The notes under the pieces were generated by a model. It had not been told where the DNA came from. It was given only the letters and a program-made list of their open reading frames with translations, and did not search any database. Below are positions 51,475-58,884 of a stretch of DNA of 64,000 bases, piece by piece (within the stretch, counting starts at the first letter, position 1; the number at the start of each line of letters is the position of its first letter). The stretch lies in assembly GCF_014200015.1 (NCBI RefSeq), contig NZ_JACHOT010000010.1, positions 1 to 64,000 on the forward strand, in the 5' to 3' direction. The DNA comes from Aminobacter niigataensis (lineage in GTDB: Bacteria > Pseudomonadota > Alphaproteobacteria > Rhizobiales > Rhizobiaceae). The position numbers were made by a program, and so were the translations under genes.

Positions 51475-53058
51475 ATGTCGAATGAACTGGAATATCTGAG
51501 CCGCCGGGTCGCTGCGGGCAAGTTGAACCGCCGTGACTTCCTGGGCCGCGCCGCGGCCCTGGGTGTCGCGGCAAGTTTCGCGAACTCGTTGCTCGCCAGC
51601 GCCGCCAAGGCCGAGGGCCCCGTCAAGGGCGGTGTCCTTCGCGCCGGCATGCAGGGTGGTGCCGCCACCGACAGCCTCGATCCGGCGTCGTGGTCGAGCC
51701 AGGTGCCCTATTTCTTCGGCCGCCAGTGGGGCGAGCAGCTGGTGCAGATCTCGCCCGAGGGCGAGCCCAAGCCGGCGCTCGCCGAGGAATGGGGCGCATC
51801 CGACGACGCCAAGACCTGGACCTTCAAGATCCGCAAGGGCGTGCAGTTCCACGACGGCAAGGAGATGACCCCCGCCGACGTCGTCGCGACCATCGAACGC
51901 CATTCCGACGAGAAGGCGAAGTCCGGCGCGCTTGGCCTGATGGGCGGCATCGCCTCGGTCAAGGCCGACGGCCAGAACGTCGTGTTCGAGCTCAAGGAGG
52001 CCAACGCCGACCTGCCCTTCCTGCTCGACGACTACCACCTGATGATCCAGCCCAATGGCGGCAAGGACAAGCCCGACGCCGGCATCGGCACTGGCCCCTA
52101 CAAGATCACCGTCAACGAAGCCGGCGTGCGGCTCGGCGGCGAGAAGTTCGCCAATTACTGGCGTGACGACCGCGGCTTTGCCGACCAGATCGAAATCATT
52201 GTCATCAACGATGCCACGGCCCGCACGTCTGCGTTGCAGGGCGGCCAGGTCGATATCATCAACCGCGTCGAGCCGAAGATCGTCGAGTTGATCAAGCGCG
52301 TGCCGGGTGTGGTCATCCGCAACGTCGCCGGCCGCGGCCATTACGTCTTCATCGCCCACACCAACACGGCGCCCTTCGACAACAACGATCTGAGGCTTGC
52401 GCTGAAATACGCGCTCGACCGCGAGGAGATGCTGCAGAAGATTCTGATGGGCTACGGCTCGGTCGGCAACGACACGCCGATCAACAAGGCCTATCCGCTG
52501 TTCACCGAGATGGAGCAGCGCAAATACGATCCGGAAAAGGCAGCCTTCCACTACAAGAAGTCGGGCCATTCCGGCTCGGTTCTGCTGCGCACCTCCGACG
52601 TCGCCTTCCCCGGTGCGGTCGATGCCGCCCAGCTCTACCAGCAGAGCGCGGCCAAGGCCGGCATCACGCTCGAGGTCAAGCGCGAGCCCGGCGACGGCTA
52701 CTGGTCGGAAGTCTGGAACAAGCAGCCCTACTCGGCTTCCTACTGGGGCGGGCGCCCGACCCAGGACCAGATGTATTCGACCGCCTACTATTCCAAAGCC
52801 GAATGGAACGACACGCGTTTCCAGCGCGAGGACTTCGACAAGATGCTGTTTGCGGCGCGTTCCGAGCTCGACAACGACAAGCGTAAGAAACTCTACGCCG
52901 ACATGGGCCAGATCGTCCGCGACGAAGGCGGCGTGATCACCCCGATGTTCAACGACTTCATCGACGCAACCAGCGCCAAGGTCGGCGGCTGGGTCGATGA
53001 CGGCAACCAGGAGATGATGGGCGGCTACGCGCTGTCGAAGTGCTGGCTGAACGCCTGA
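51475..53058 (+). CDS. Dipeptide/nickel-family ABC transporter substrate-binding protein
   Basis: A 527-residue periplasmic protein of the type-C (SBP_bac_5) class. It has a Tat signal in which the twin arginines are in NRRDFLGRAAALGVAASFAN, ending near AAKAEG. The mature chain has SLDPASWSSQVPYFFGRQWG, WTFKIRKGVQFHDGKEMTPAD (family signature), GTGPYKITVNEAGVRL and DNNDLRLALKYALDREEM. It is the first gene of a four-gene operon. The ligand may be a peptide, opine or other amide; the CocE-type hydrolase upstream favours an ester or amide compound. Confidence 0.93.
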   Translation: MSNELEYLSRRVAAGKLNRRDFLGRAAALGVAASFANSLLASAAKAEGPVKGGVLRAGMQGGAATDSLDPASWSSQVPYFFGRQWGEQLVQISPEGEPKPALAEEWGASDDAKTWTFKIRKGVQFHDGKEMTPADVVATIERHSDEKAKSGALGLMGGIASVKADGQNVVFELKEANADLPFLLDDYHLMIQPNGGKDKPDAGIGTGPYKITVNEAGVRLGGEKFANYWRDDRGFADQIEIIVINDATARTSALQGGQVDIINRVEPKIVELIKRVPGVVIRNVAGRGHYVFIAHTNTAPFDNNDLRLALKYALDREEMLQKILMGYGSVGNDTPINKAYPLFTEMEQRKYDPEKAAFHYKKSGHSGSVLLRTSDVAFPGAVDAAQLYQQSAAKAGITLEVKREPGDGYWSEVWNKQPYSASYWGGRPTQDQMYSTAYYSKAEWNDTRFQREDFDKMLFAARSELDNDKRKKLYADMGQIVRDEGGVITPMFNDFIDATSAKVGGWVDDGNQEMMGGYALSKCWLNA

Positions 53059-53074
53059 CAAGGGCGTTGAGCGC

Positions 53075-54034
53075 ATGTCCAATCCGATTCTGAAACTGAT
53101 CGCCCAGCGCATTGCGCTGGGCCTTCTCCTGCTCCTGGCCGTTTCGGTCCTGATCTTCGCCGGCACCCAGATCCTGCCCGGCGATGTCGCCCAATCCATC
53201 CTCGGCCAGTCGGCCACGCCCCAGGCGCTCGCCAATCTGCGCGAGGAACTCGGCCTCAACGACCCCGCCATCGTCCGCTATTTCAGGTGGCTCGGCGGCG
53301 TCCTCACCGGCGACCTCGGCACGGCCCTGTCGAGCCGGCAGGACATCGCCGCCTCGATCGGCGGACGTCTGTGGAACACGCTGTTCCTCGCCTTCTGGGC
53401 GGCTGTCGTTTCCGTACCGCTGGCGATCATCCTCGGCCTGCTGGCCGTGCGCTATCGCAATGGCTGGATCGACAAGACCATCTCCGGCCTGGCGCTGGCA
53501 TCGACCTCGCTGCCCGAGTTCTTCATCGGCTACCTCCTGGTCTATTTCTTCGCCGTGAAGCTGCAGTGGTTCCCGGGCATCTCCACCGTCTATGACGGCA
53601 TGCCGTTCCTCGAACGCATGAAGGCGATCGCCCTGCCGGCTACTGCGCTGACACTGGTGGTGCTGGCCCACATGATGCGTATGACCCGGGCCGCGATCCT
53701 CAATGTCATGCAGTCGGCCTATATCGAGACGGCGGAGCTCAAGGGTCTTTCGCCCTTCGACATCATCCGCAAGCACGCCTTTCCCAATGCGATTGCGCCG
53801 ATCATCAACGTGGTCATGCTCAACCTTGCCTTCCTCATCGTCGGCGTGGTCGTGATCGAGGTGATCTTCGTCTATCCCGGCATGGGGCAATACCTCGTCG
53901 ACCATGTCGCCAAGCGCGACGTGCCGGTGGTGCAGGCAGTGGGGCTGATCTTCGCAGCGGTCTATATCGGCCTCAACATCGTCGCCGACATTGCCGCCAT
54001 CGTCGCCAATCCACGCCTCCGGCATCCGAAGTGA
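53075..54034 (+). CDS. Dipeptide-family ABC transporter permease (DppB-like)
   Basis: A 319-residue inner-membrane permease with six hydrophobic segments. The early RIALGLLLLLAVSVLIFAGT, GDVAQSILGQSATPQALANL region and the coupling-helix motif ETAELKGLSPFDIIRKHAFP are typical of DppB. It starts 16 bases after the binding-protein gene and precedes the DppC-like permease by ten bases. Confidence 0.94.
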   Translation: MSNPILKLIAQRIALGLLLLLAVSVLIFAGTQILPGDVAQSILGQSATPQALANLREELGLNDPAIVRYFRWLGGVLTGDLGTALSSRQDIAASIGGRLWNTLFLAFWAAVVSVPLAIILGLLAVRYRNGWIDKTISGLALASTSLPEFFIGYLLVYFFAVKLQWFPGISTVYDGMPFLERMKAIALPATALTLVVLAHMMRMTRAAILNVMQSAYIETAELKGLSPFDIIRKHAFPNAIAPIINVVMLNLAFLIVGVVVIEVIFVYPGMGQYLVDHVAKRDVPVVQAVGLIFAAVYIGLNIVADIAAIVANPRLRHPK

Positions 54035-54044
54035 GGGGCGCGCC

Positions 54045-54875
54045 ATGCTGGACCTGAAACGCATCCCCCTTGGCGCCGCGATCGGCCTGATCCTGACCGC
54101 ATTGTTCCTCATCGCGGCGATCTTCGCGCCGCTGATCGCACCCTATGGCCTCGGCGAGATCGTCGGCGACGTCTGGGCGCCGGCCTCCGGCCAGTTCCTG
54201 CTCGGCACCGACAATCTCGGCCGTGACCTGCTTTCGCGCATGATCTACGGCGCGCGCACCACCATCTTCATCGCCGTCATGGCAACCACCTTGTCGTTTT
54301 CGCTCGGCGCGATACTGGGCTTCACCGCCGCCGTCGTCGGCGGCTGGTTCGACACCGGCATGTCGCGCTTCGTCGACTTGCTGATGGCGATCCCGACGCT
54401 GATCTTCGCGCTCGTGGTGCTGTCGGTGCTGCCTTCGACCTTGCTGACCCTGATCCTGGTGATGGGCATTCTCGACGCAACGCGCGTCTACCGGCTGTCG
54501 CGCGCGGTTGCCGTCGACATCAACGTCATGGACTTCGTCGAGGCGGCCAAGCTGCGCGGCGAAGGCAAGGGCTGGATCATCTTCCGCGAGATCCTGCCCA
54601 ATGCGCTGTCGCCGCTGGTCTCGGAACTCGGCCTGCGCTTCATCTATGCCGTCCTGTTCCTGTCGGCTCTGTCCTTCCTCGGCCTGGGCGTGCAACCGCC
54701 TGACGCCGACTGGGGCGGCATGGTCAAGGAAAACAAGGACGGCATCGTCTTCGGCATCCCGGCAGCACTGATCCCGGCCGCCGCGATCGCCGCACTCGCC
54801 ATCTCCGTCAACCTCGTCGCCGACTGGGTGCTCAACCGCACCACCGATCTCAAGGGAGGGCGTGGCAATGGCTAA
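54045..54875 (+). CDS. Dipeptide-family ABC transporter permease (DppC-like)
   Basis: A 276-residue permease, partner of the DppB-like subunit. Landmarks are APLIAPYGLGEI, LGTDNLGRDLLSRMIYGART (the DppC hallmark), the coupling motif EAAKLRGEGKGWIIFREILP and LGLGVQPPDADWGGMVKENK. The ATG at 54045 was chosen over an upstream frame that overlaps the preceding gene. It overlaps the ATPase gene by eight bases. Confidence 0.94.
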   Translation: MLDLKRIPLGAAIGLILTALFLIAAIFAPLIAPYGLGEIVGDVWAPASGQFLLGTDNLGRDLLSRMIYGARTTIFIAVMATTLSFSLGAILGFTAAVVGGWFDTGMSRFVDLLMAIPTLIFALVVLSVLPSTLLTLILVMGILDATRVYRLSRAVAVDINVMDFVEAAKLRGEGKGWIIFREILPNALSPLVSELGLRFIYAVLFLSALSFLGLGVQPPDADWGGMVKENKDGIVFGIPAALIPAAAIAALAISVNLVADWVLNRTTDLKGGRGNG

Positions 54876-56526
54876 GGCACCCGCGAACGGCTCCGGCCCG
54901 CTGCTCGACATCCGCAACCTCAGGATCGAGGCAAAGGTCTACCCACCCGGCGAGGCACCGCGCACCATCACCCTGGTGCACGACGTGTCGCTGACGCTGG
55001 AAAAGGGCAAGGTGCTTGGCCTGATCGGTGAATCGGGCGCCGGCAAGTCGACCATCGGCCTGTCGTCGATGGCCTATGGCCGCGGCGGCGTAAAGATCAC
55101 CGGCGGCGAGATCCTGCTCAACGGCCGCGACATCCGTAAGGGTGGCACGCAAGGCATCCGCGCCCTGCGCGGCCGCGAGGTCTGCTATGTCGCGCAGTCG
55201 GCGGCGGCAGCGTTCAACCCGGCACACCGGCTGATGGATCAGGTCGTCGAAGCCTCGATCCTGCACGGCGTGGCGAGCCGGGCGGAGGCCGAAAAGCGGG
55301 CTGTTGCACTGTTCAGGAAACTCAGCCTTCCCGATCCTGAAAACATCGGCCAGCGCTTCCCGCACCAGGTCTCGGGCGGGCAGCTTCAGCGCGTCATGAC
55401 GGCCATGGCGCTGTGCTCCGAGCCGGACCTGATCGTCTTCGACGAGCCGACGACCGCACTCGACGTCACCACCCAGATCGACGTGCTCGCCGCGATCAAG
55501 GAGGCGATCCGCGACACCGGCGTGGCAGCGCTCTACATCAGCCACGACCTCGCCGTGGTCGCGCAGGTCTCCGACGAGATCATGGTGCTTCGGCACGGCA
55601 GGCTGGTCGAATGGGGCGGCACACGCCAGATCATCAAGGAGCCACGCCAGGAATACACCTCAGCACTCGTCTCGGTGCACGAGATCGAACACCAGGAGAA
55701 GGAACCCGGCGCCAACCCGTTCCTTTCGGTCAGGAACGTCACCGCCGCTTATGGCGGTGGCACGATCAAAGTGTTGAAGAACGTCTCGGTGGACATCCTG
55801 CCAGGCCAGACGCTGGCCGTGGTCGGCGAATCCGGCTCCGGCAAGTCGACGCTGGCCCGCGCCATCACCGGCCTTCTGCCGCCCGAGCAGGGCAGCATCA
55901 CCTTTGCCGGCCGCACGCTTTCCAATCGCCTCGCCGACCGCAGCCGCGACGACCTGCGCGAGTTGCAGATGATCTACCAGATGGCAGACGTGGCGATGAA
56001 CCCGCGCCAGACCGTGGGCACGATCATCGGCCGGCCGCTGGAGTTCTATTTCGGCATGGGGGGCAAGGAGCGCGATGCCCGCGTCGCCGAACTGCTCGAC
56101 AAGATCGAGATGGGTCGCGGCTTTGCTGATCGCTATCCGGCCGAGCTTTCCGGCGGGCAGAAGCAGCGCGTCTGCATCGCCCGTGCGCTCGCCGCCAAGC
56201 CGCGTCTGATCATCTGCGACGAAGTGACGAGCGCGCTCGACCCGCTGGTCGCCAACGGCATCCTCAAGCTGCTGCTCGGCCTGCAGGCCGAGGAAGGCGT
56301 CGCTTATCTCTTCATCACCCACGACCTCGCCACGGTGAAGTCGATCGCCGATTCCATCGCCGTCATGTACCGCGGCGAGGTGGTGCGCTATGGGCCGAAA
56401 TCGGAAGTGCTGAAACCTCCCTTCGACGCCTACACCGACCTGCTGCTCTCGTCGGTGCCGAAAATGGAGATCGGCTGGCTGGAAAAGGCCATCGGCGGAC
56501 GCAGGATGGCCAGCGCGGGGAATTGA
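54868..56526 (+). CDS. Dipeptide-family ABC transporter ATPase, fused DppD-DppF
   Basis: A 552-residue protein with two complete ATP-binding domains in tandem. The first (about residues 10-265) has Walker A GESGAGKS, signature VSGGQLQRVMTAMA and Walker B LIVFDEPTTALDV. The second (about 285-545) has GESGSGKS, LSGGQKQRVCIARA and LIICDEVTSALDP. The duplicated form replaces separate dppD and dppF genes. GGGAGGG lies upstream of the ATG at 54868; a GTG two codons earlier is possible. It ends the operon. Confidence 0.95.
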   Translation: MAKAPANGSGPLLDIRNLRIEAKVYPPGEAPRTITLVHDVSLTLEKGKVLGLIGESGAGKSTIGLSSMAYGRGGVKITGGEILLNGRDIRKGGTQGIRALRGREVCYVAQSAAAAFNPAHRLMDQVVEASILHGVASRAEAEKRAVALFRKLSLPDPENIGQRFPHQVSGGQLQRVMTAMALCSEPDLIVFDEPTTALDVTTQIDVLAAIKEAIRDTGVAALYISHDLAVVAQVSDEIMVLRHGRLVEWGGTRQIIKEPRQEYTSALVSVHEIEHQEKEPGANPFLSVRNVTAAYGGGTIKVLKNVSVDILPGQTLAVVGESGSGKSTLARAITGLLPPEQGSITFAGRTLSNRLADRSRDDLRELQMIYQMADVAMNPRQTVGTIIGRPLEFYFGMGGKERDARVAELLDKIEMGRGFADRYPAELSGGQKQRVCIARALAAKPRLIICDEVTSALDPLVANGILKLLLGLQAEEGVAYLFITHDLATVKSIADSIAVMYRGEVVRYGPKSEVLKPPFDAYTDLLLSSVPKMEIGWLEKAIGGRRMASAGN

Positions 56527-56543
56527 GGGAACAAAATAGGTGC

Positions 56544-56588
56544 GTCCTTCGAAGCTAGCCTTTCAGGCGAGCACCTCAGGATGAGGAC
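56544..56588. repeat. Short palindromic repeat (GTCCTTCGA...GATGAGGAC)
   Basis: GTCCTTCGAAGC and the block ending CCTCAGGATGAGGAC with inner GCCTTTCAGGC form an imperfect hairpin 18 bases after the ATPase stop. It resembles a dispersed repeat I associate with Mesorhizobium-like genomes and could serve as a transcription stop. Confidence 0.7.
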
Positions 56589-56598
56589 CGTTGCGTTC

Positions 56599-56792
56599 CT
56601 TCGCACCCCTCTCTGGCCTGCCGGCCATCTCCCCCGCAAGGAGGGGAGATCATGGCTTCATCGGCCCGGGCGGCCACCACAAAGATTGCAAGCCGGGCCC
56701 TGCTGGTTCGCAGGATGGGCGCAAACGGCGGCGTGACTAATCTCCTCCCTTGCGGGGGAGATGGCCGGCAGGCCGGAGGGGGGGTGCGAAGG
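56599..56792. repeat. Compound inverted-repeat element (GGCCTGCCGGCC family), copy 1
   Basis: Left arm 56599-56650 and right arm 56740-56792 are inverted copies of about 52 bases (CCTTCGCACCCC at the outer end, then GGCCTGCCGGCCATCTCCCC and a CTTGCGGGGGAG-type hairpin), enclosing 89 unrelated bases. The gap between the ABC operon and the alpha/beta hydrolase gene is made almost entirely of this element. Confidence 0.88.
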
Positions 56793-56810
56793 CGCGCTAA
56801 CCTCTAACTG

Positions 56811-57752
56811 TCACCAAACCCACTCGCCACGCCCCAGCACAGCCACAGCATCGACGATACGCGTGAAGCTTTCGCGGGCGCGGCCAACGCTGTGGCGGGC
56901 GCGGAGATAGCCGTGCACAAGCCCAGCCTCCTCGAACCAGAACGCCTTGCCGCCGGCGGCGACGATGCGCTCGCCATAGGCCTCGCCGTCCGACGACAGC
57001 GGGTCGCATTCGGCAGTAATGACGACAGTCGGTGGCAGGTTGGCGAAATCGCCATCGGCCAGCGGCGACAGCGTGATGTCACCGGTGCGGTCTTCCCCGC
57101 CGGTGCGGATATCCTGGTAGAAATCGAGGTCGCGCATGGTCAGCATCGGTGCCTCGGTGTGCCTGACATAGGAACCGCGGCTGCGGTCGCCGCCAAGGCC
57201 GGGATAGATCAACAACTGCCCGACCGGATGGCGCTTGTGGCCGCGCGTCGCATGGCTGATGGCAGCCGCGATGTTGCCGCCGGCGCTGTCGCCAGCGAGC
57301 ACGATGGGCTGCACGTAGGTAGCGATCGCCCATTCGAAGGCGGCCATGGCGTCGTCGAATGCCGCCGGATGTCGGCGCTCGGGCGCCAGCCTGTAGTCGA
57401 CCGACACGACCTCGTAGCCGGTTCGGCCGCAGAGCTCGGCGCAGACATCGTCATGGCTGTCGAGCCCGCCGAGGATGAAGCCGCCGCCGTGGAAATAAAG
57501 CACGACCGCTTCCGCCGCGTTGCCGACCAGGCGATAGATGCGGACGGGCACGTCGCACCCCGGAGCAGCGATAGCCGTCGTCTCGGCCGACACGCCCTCC
57601 GGGTAACCGGCGAAGAACTCCCGGCACATGCGGTCGTAGATCTCGCGCTGTTGGACGATCGTGTAGTCAACGGTATCGGGCGGATAGTACGATTTCGTCC
57701 GCTCGATGAACGCCCAGGTCTCGGCGTCGATGAGCTTTGTATAGTCGGTCAT
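56811..57752 (-). CDS. Alpha/beta hydrolase (HSL-type esterase)
   Basis: A 313-residue esterase of the hormone-sensitive-lipase group. The oxyanion motif is YFHGGGFILGGLDSH (about residues 82-96), the nucleophile LAGDSAGGNIAAAIS, the acid in TAECDPLSSDGEAY and the His in EAGLVHGYLRAR. The ATG at 57752 gives the family start MTDYTKLIDAETWAF; the frame runs further upstream only because it continues through a palindromic repeat. It is flanked on both sides by the same kind of compound element. Its substrate is unknown. Confidence 0.9.
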   Translation of the reverse strand: MTDYTKLIDAETWAFIERTKSYYPPDTVDYTIVQQREIYDRMCREFFAGYPEGVSAETTAIAAPGCDVPVRIYRLVGNAAEAVVLYFHGGGFILGGLDSHDDVCAELCGRTGYEVVSVDYRLAPERRHPAAFDDAMAAFEWAIATYVQPIVLAGDSAGGNIAAAISHATRGHKRHPVGQLLIYPGLGGDRSRGSYVRHTEAPMLTMRDLDFYQDIRTGGEDRTGDITLSPLADGDFANLPPTVVITAECDPLSSDGEAYGERIVAAGGKAFWFEEAGLVHGYLRARHSVGRARESFTRIVDAVAVLGRGEWVW

Positions 57753-57787
57753 TGGAGCAGGCCTTGGGAATTGCCGCGCCCTACGTT

Positions 57788-57942
57788 GCCCCCCTCTGGC
57801 CTGCCGGCCATCTCCCCCAAGAGAGGGGAGATCACCTGTCGTCCCGACTTTCGCCAACCGCCAACGTTACAAGAGGTGGGCCGCCGGCGAAGCGCTTGAT
57901 CTCTCCCCTCGTGGGGGAGATGGCCGGCAGGCCAGAGGGGGG
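57788..57942. repeat. Compound inverted-repeat element (GGCCTGCCGGCC family), copy 2
   Basis: Left arm 57788-57832 (CCCCCCTCTGGCCTGCCGGC and on through an AAGAGAGGGGAGATC part) and right arm 57898-57942 are inverted copies of each other around 65 bases. Same family as the element at 56599-56792, with a different spacer. It fills the gap between the alpha/beta hydrolase and caiD genes. Confidence 0.88.
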
Positions 57943-57972
57943 CGAGACGGAACGTAATCACCTCCACGGAGC

Positions 57973-58755
57973 CTACTTCCCCTTCCACACCGGGTCCCGC
58001 TTCTCCGCGAACGCCTTGAAGCCCTCAAGATTGTCCTCCGAGGCGTAGAGCTCGTCCACCGTTGGGAATTGCCGCTTGGTGATGCGGTTCATCGTCTCCT
58101 GGAAACCCATCACCTCGGCCGCGCGCGCCACCTCCTTGATGGCGGCGAAGACCAGCGGCGGGCCGCCGGCGAGCAGCCGGGCGATCTCCCAGACGCGGCC
58201 TTCGAGCTTGTCGGCCGGCATTACCTCGTTGACCAGCCCCCAGCGATGCGCCTCGGCGACATCCATCCAGCGGCCGGTGAGCAGGAGGTCCATCGCCACG
58301 TGATAGGGAATGCGCTTGGGCAGCTTGATGGTCGCGGCGTCCGCCAGCGTGCCGGCCTTGATTTCGGGCAGCGCGAAGCTCGAATGCTCCGAGGCGTAGA
58401 TCAGGTCGCAGGACAGCGCCAATTCGAAGCCGCCACCCACCGCCATGCCGTTGACGCAGGCAATGACCGGCTTGTTGAGGTCGCGTAGCTCCTGCAACCC
58501 GCCGAATCCGCCGACGCCATAGTCGCCATCGACCGCATCGCCGCTTGCCGCAGCCTTCAGGTCCCAGCCGGCCGAGAAGAATTTTTCCCCCGCCGTCTTC
58601 ACTATGGCGATGCGCAGGCCGTCATCGTCGCGGAAGGCCTTGAACGTCTGCCCGAGCAGCCGGGACGTGGCGAGGTCGATGGCGTTGGCCTTGGGCCGGT
58701 CGAGCGTGACCTCGAGGATCACACCCTCCCTGCGGGTCTTGATGACGTCGGACAT
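57973..58755 (-). CDS. caiD: Carnitinyl-CoA dehydratase (CaiD-like crotonase)
   Basis: A 260-residue crotonase, the same length as E. coli CaiD. Highly CaiD-like segments are LDRPKANAIDLATS, GEKFFSAGWDLKAAASGDA, NGMAVGGGFELALSCDLI and the very end FAEKRDPVWKGK. It should interconvert crotonobetainyl-CoA and L-carnitinyl-CoA. GGAGAAAGCGC precedes the ATG at 58755. It is the last gene of a unit with an acyl-CoA synthetase, an acyl-CoA dehydrogenase, carnitine dehydrogenase and BKACE. Confidence 0.9.
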   Translation of the reverse strand: MSDVIKTRREGVILEVTLDRPKANAIDLATSRLLGQTFKAFRDDDGLRIAIVKTAGEKFFSAGWDLKAAASGDAVDGDYGVGGFGGLQELRDLNKPVIACVNGMAVGGGFELALSCDLIYASEHSSFALPEIKAGTLADAATIKLPKRIPYHVAMDLLLTGRWMDVAEAHRWGLVNEVMPADKLEGRVWEIARLLAGGPPLVFAAIKEVARAAEVMGFQETMNRITKRQFPTVDELYASEDNLEGFKAFAEKRDPVWKGK

Positions 58756-58771
58756 TGCGCTTTCTCCATTG

Positions 58772-58884
58772 CCCCTCACCCTTACCCTCTCCCCGTGGAA
58801 AACGGGGAGAGGGGGGCGTCGGCGTCGTGATTTTCCTCCTTCTCCCCGTCATTACGGGGAGAAGGTCCGGTAGGGGATGAGGGG
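58772..58884. repeat. Compound palindromic element (CTCTCCCCGT family) at the acyl-CoA synthetase 3' end
   Basis: CCCCTCACCCTT and GGGGATGAGGGG mark the outer ends. Inside are two hairpins, CTCTCCCCGT/ACGGGGAGAG and TTCTCCCCGT/ACGGGGAGAA, the same core as the single element at 22741-22803. The synthetase reading frame runs into it and its TAA stop (58782-58784) lies inside. Confidence 0.9.

Noticed and set aside
57753-57857. N-terminal extension of the alpha/beta hydrolase through the repeat
   Set aside because: An ATG at 57752 begins the family-like sequence, and the extension is repeat-derived and Arg/Gly-rich. Unlike the acyl-CoA synthetase, a proper start is present, so the repeat is not needed.
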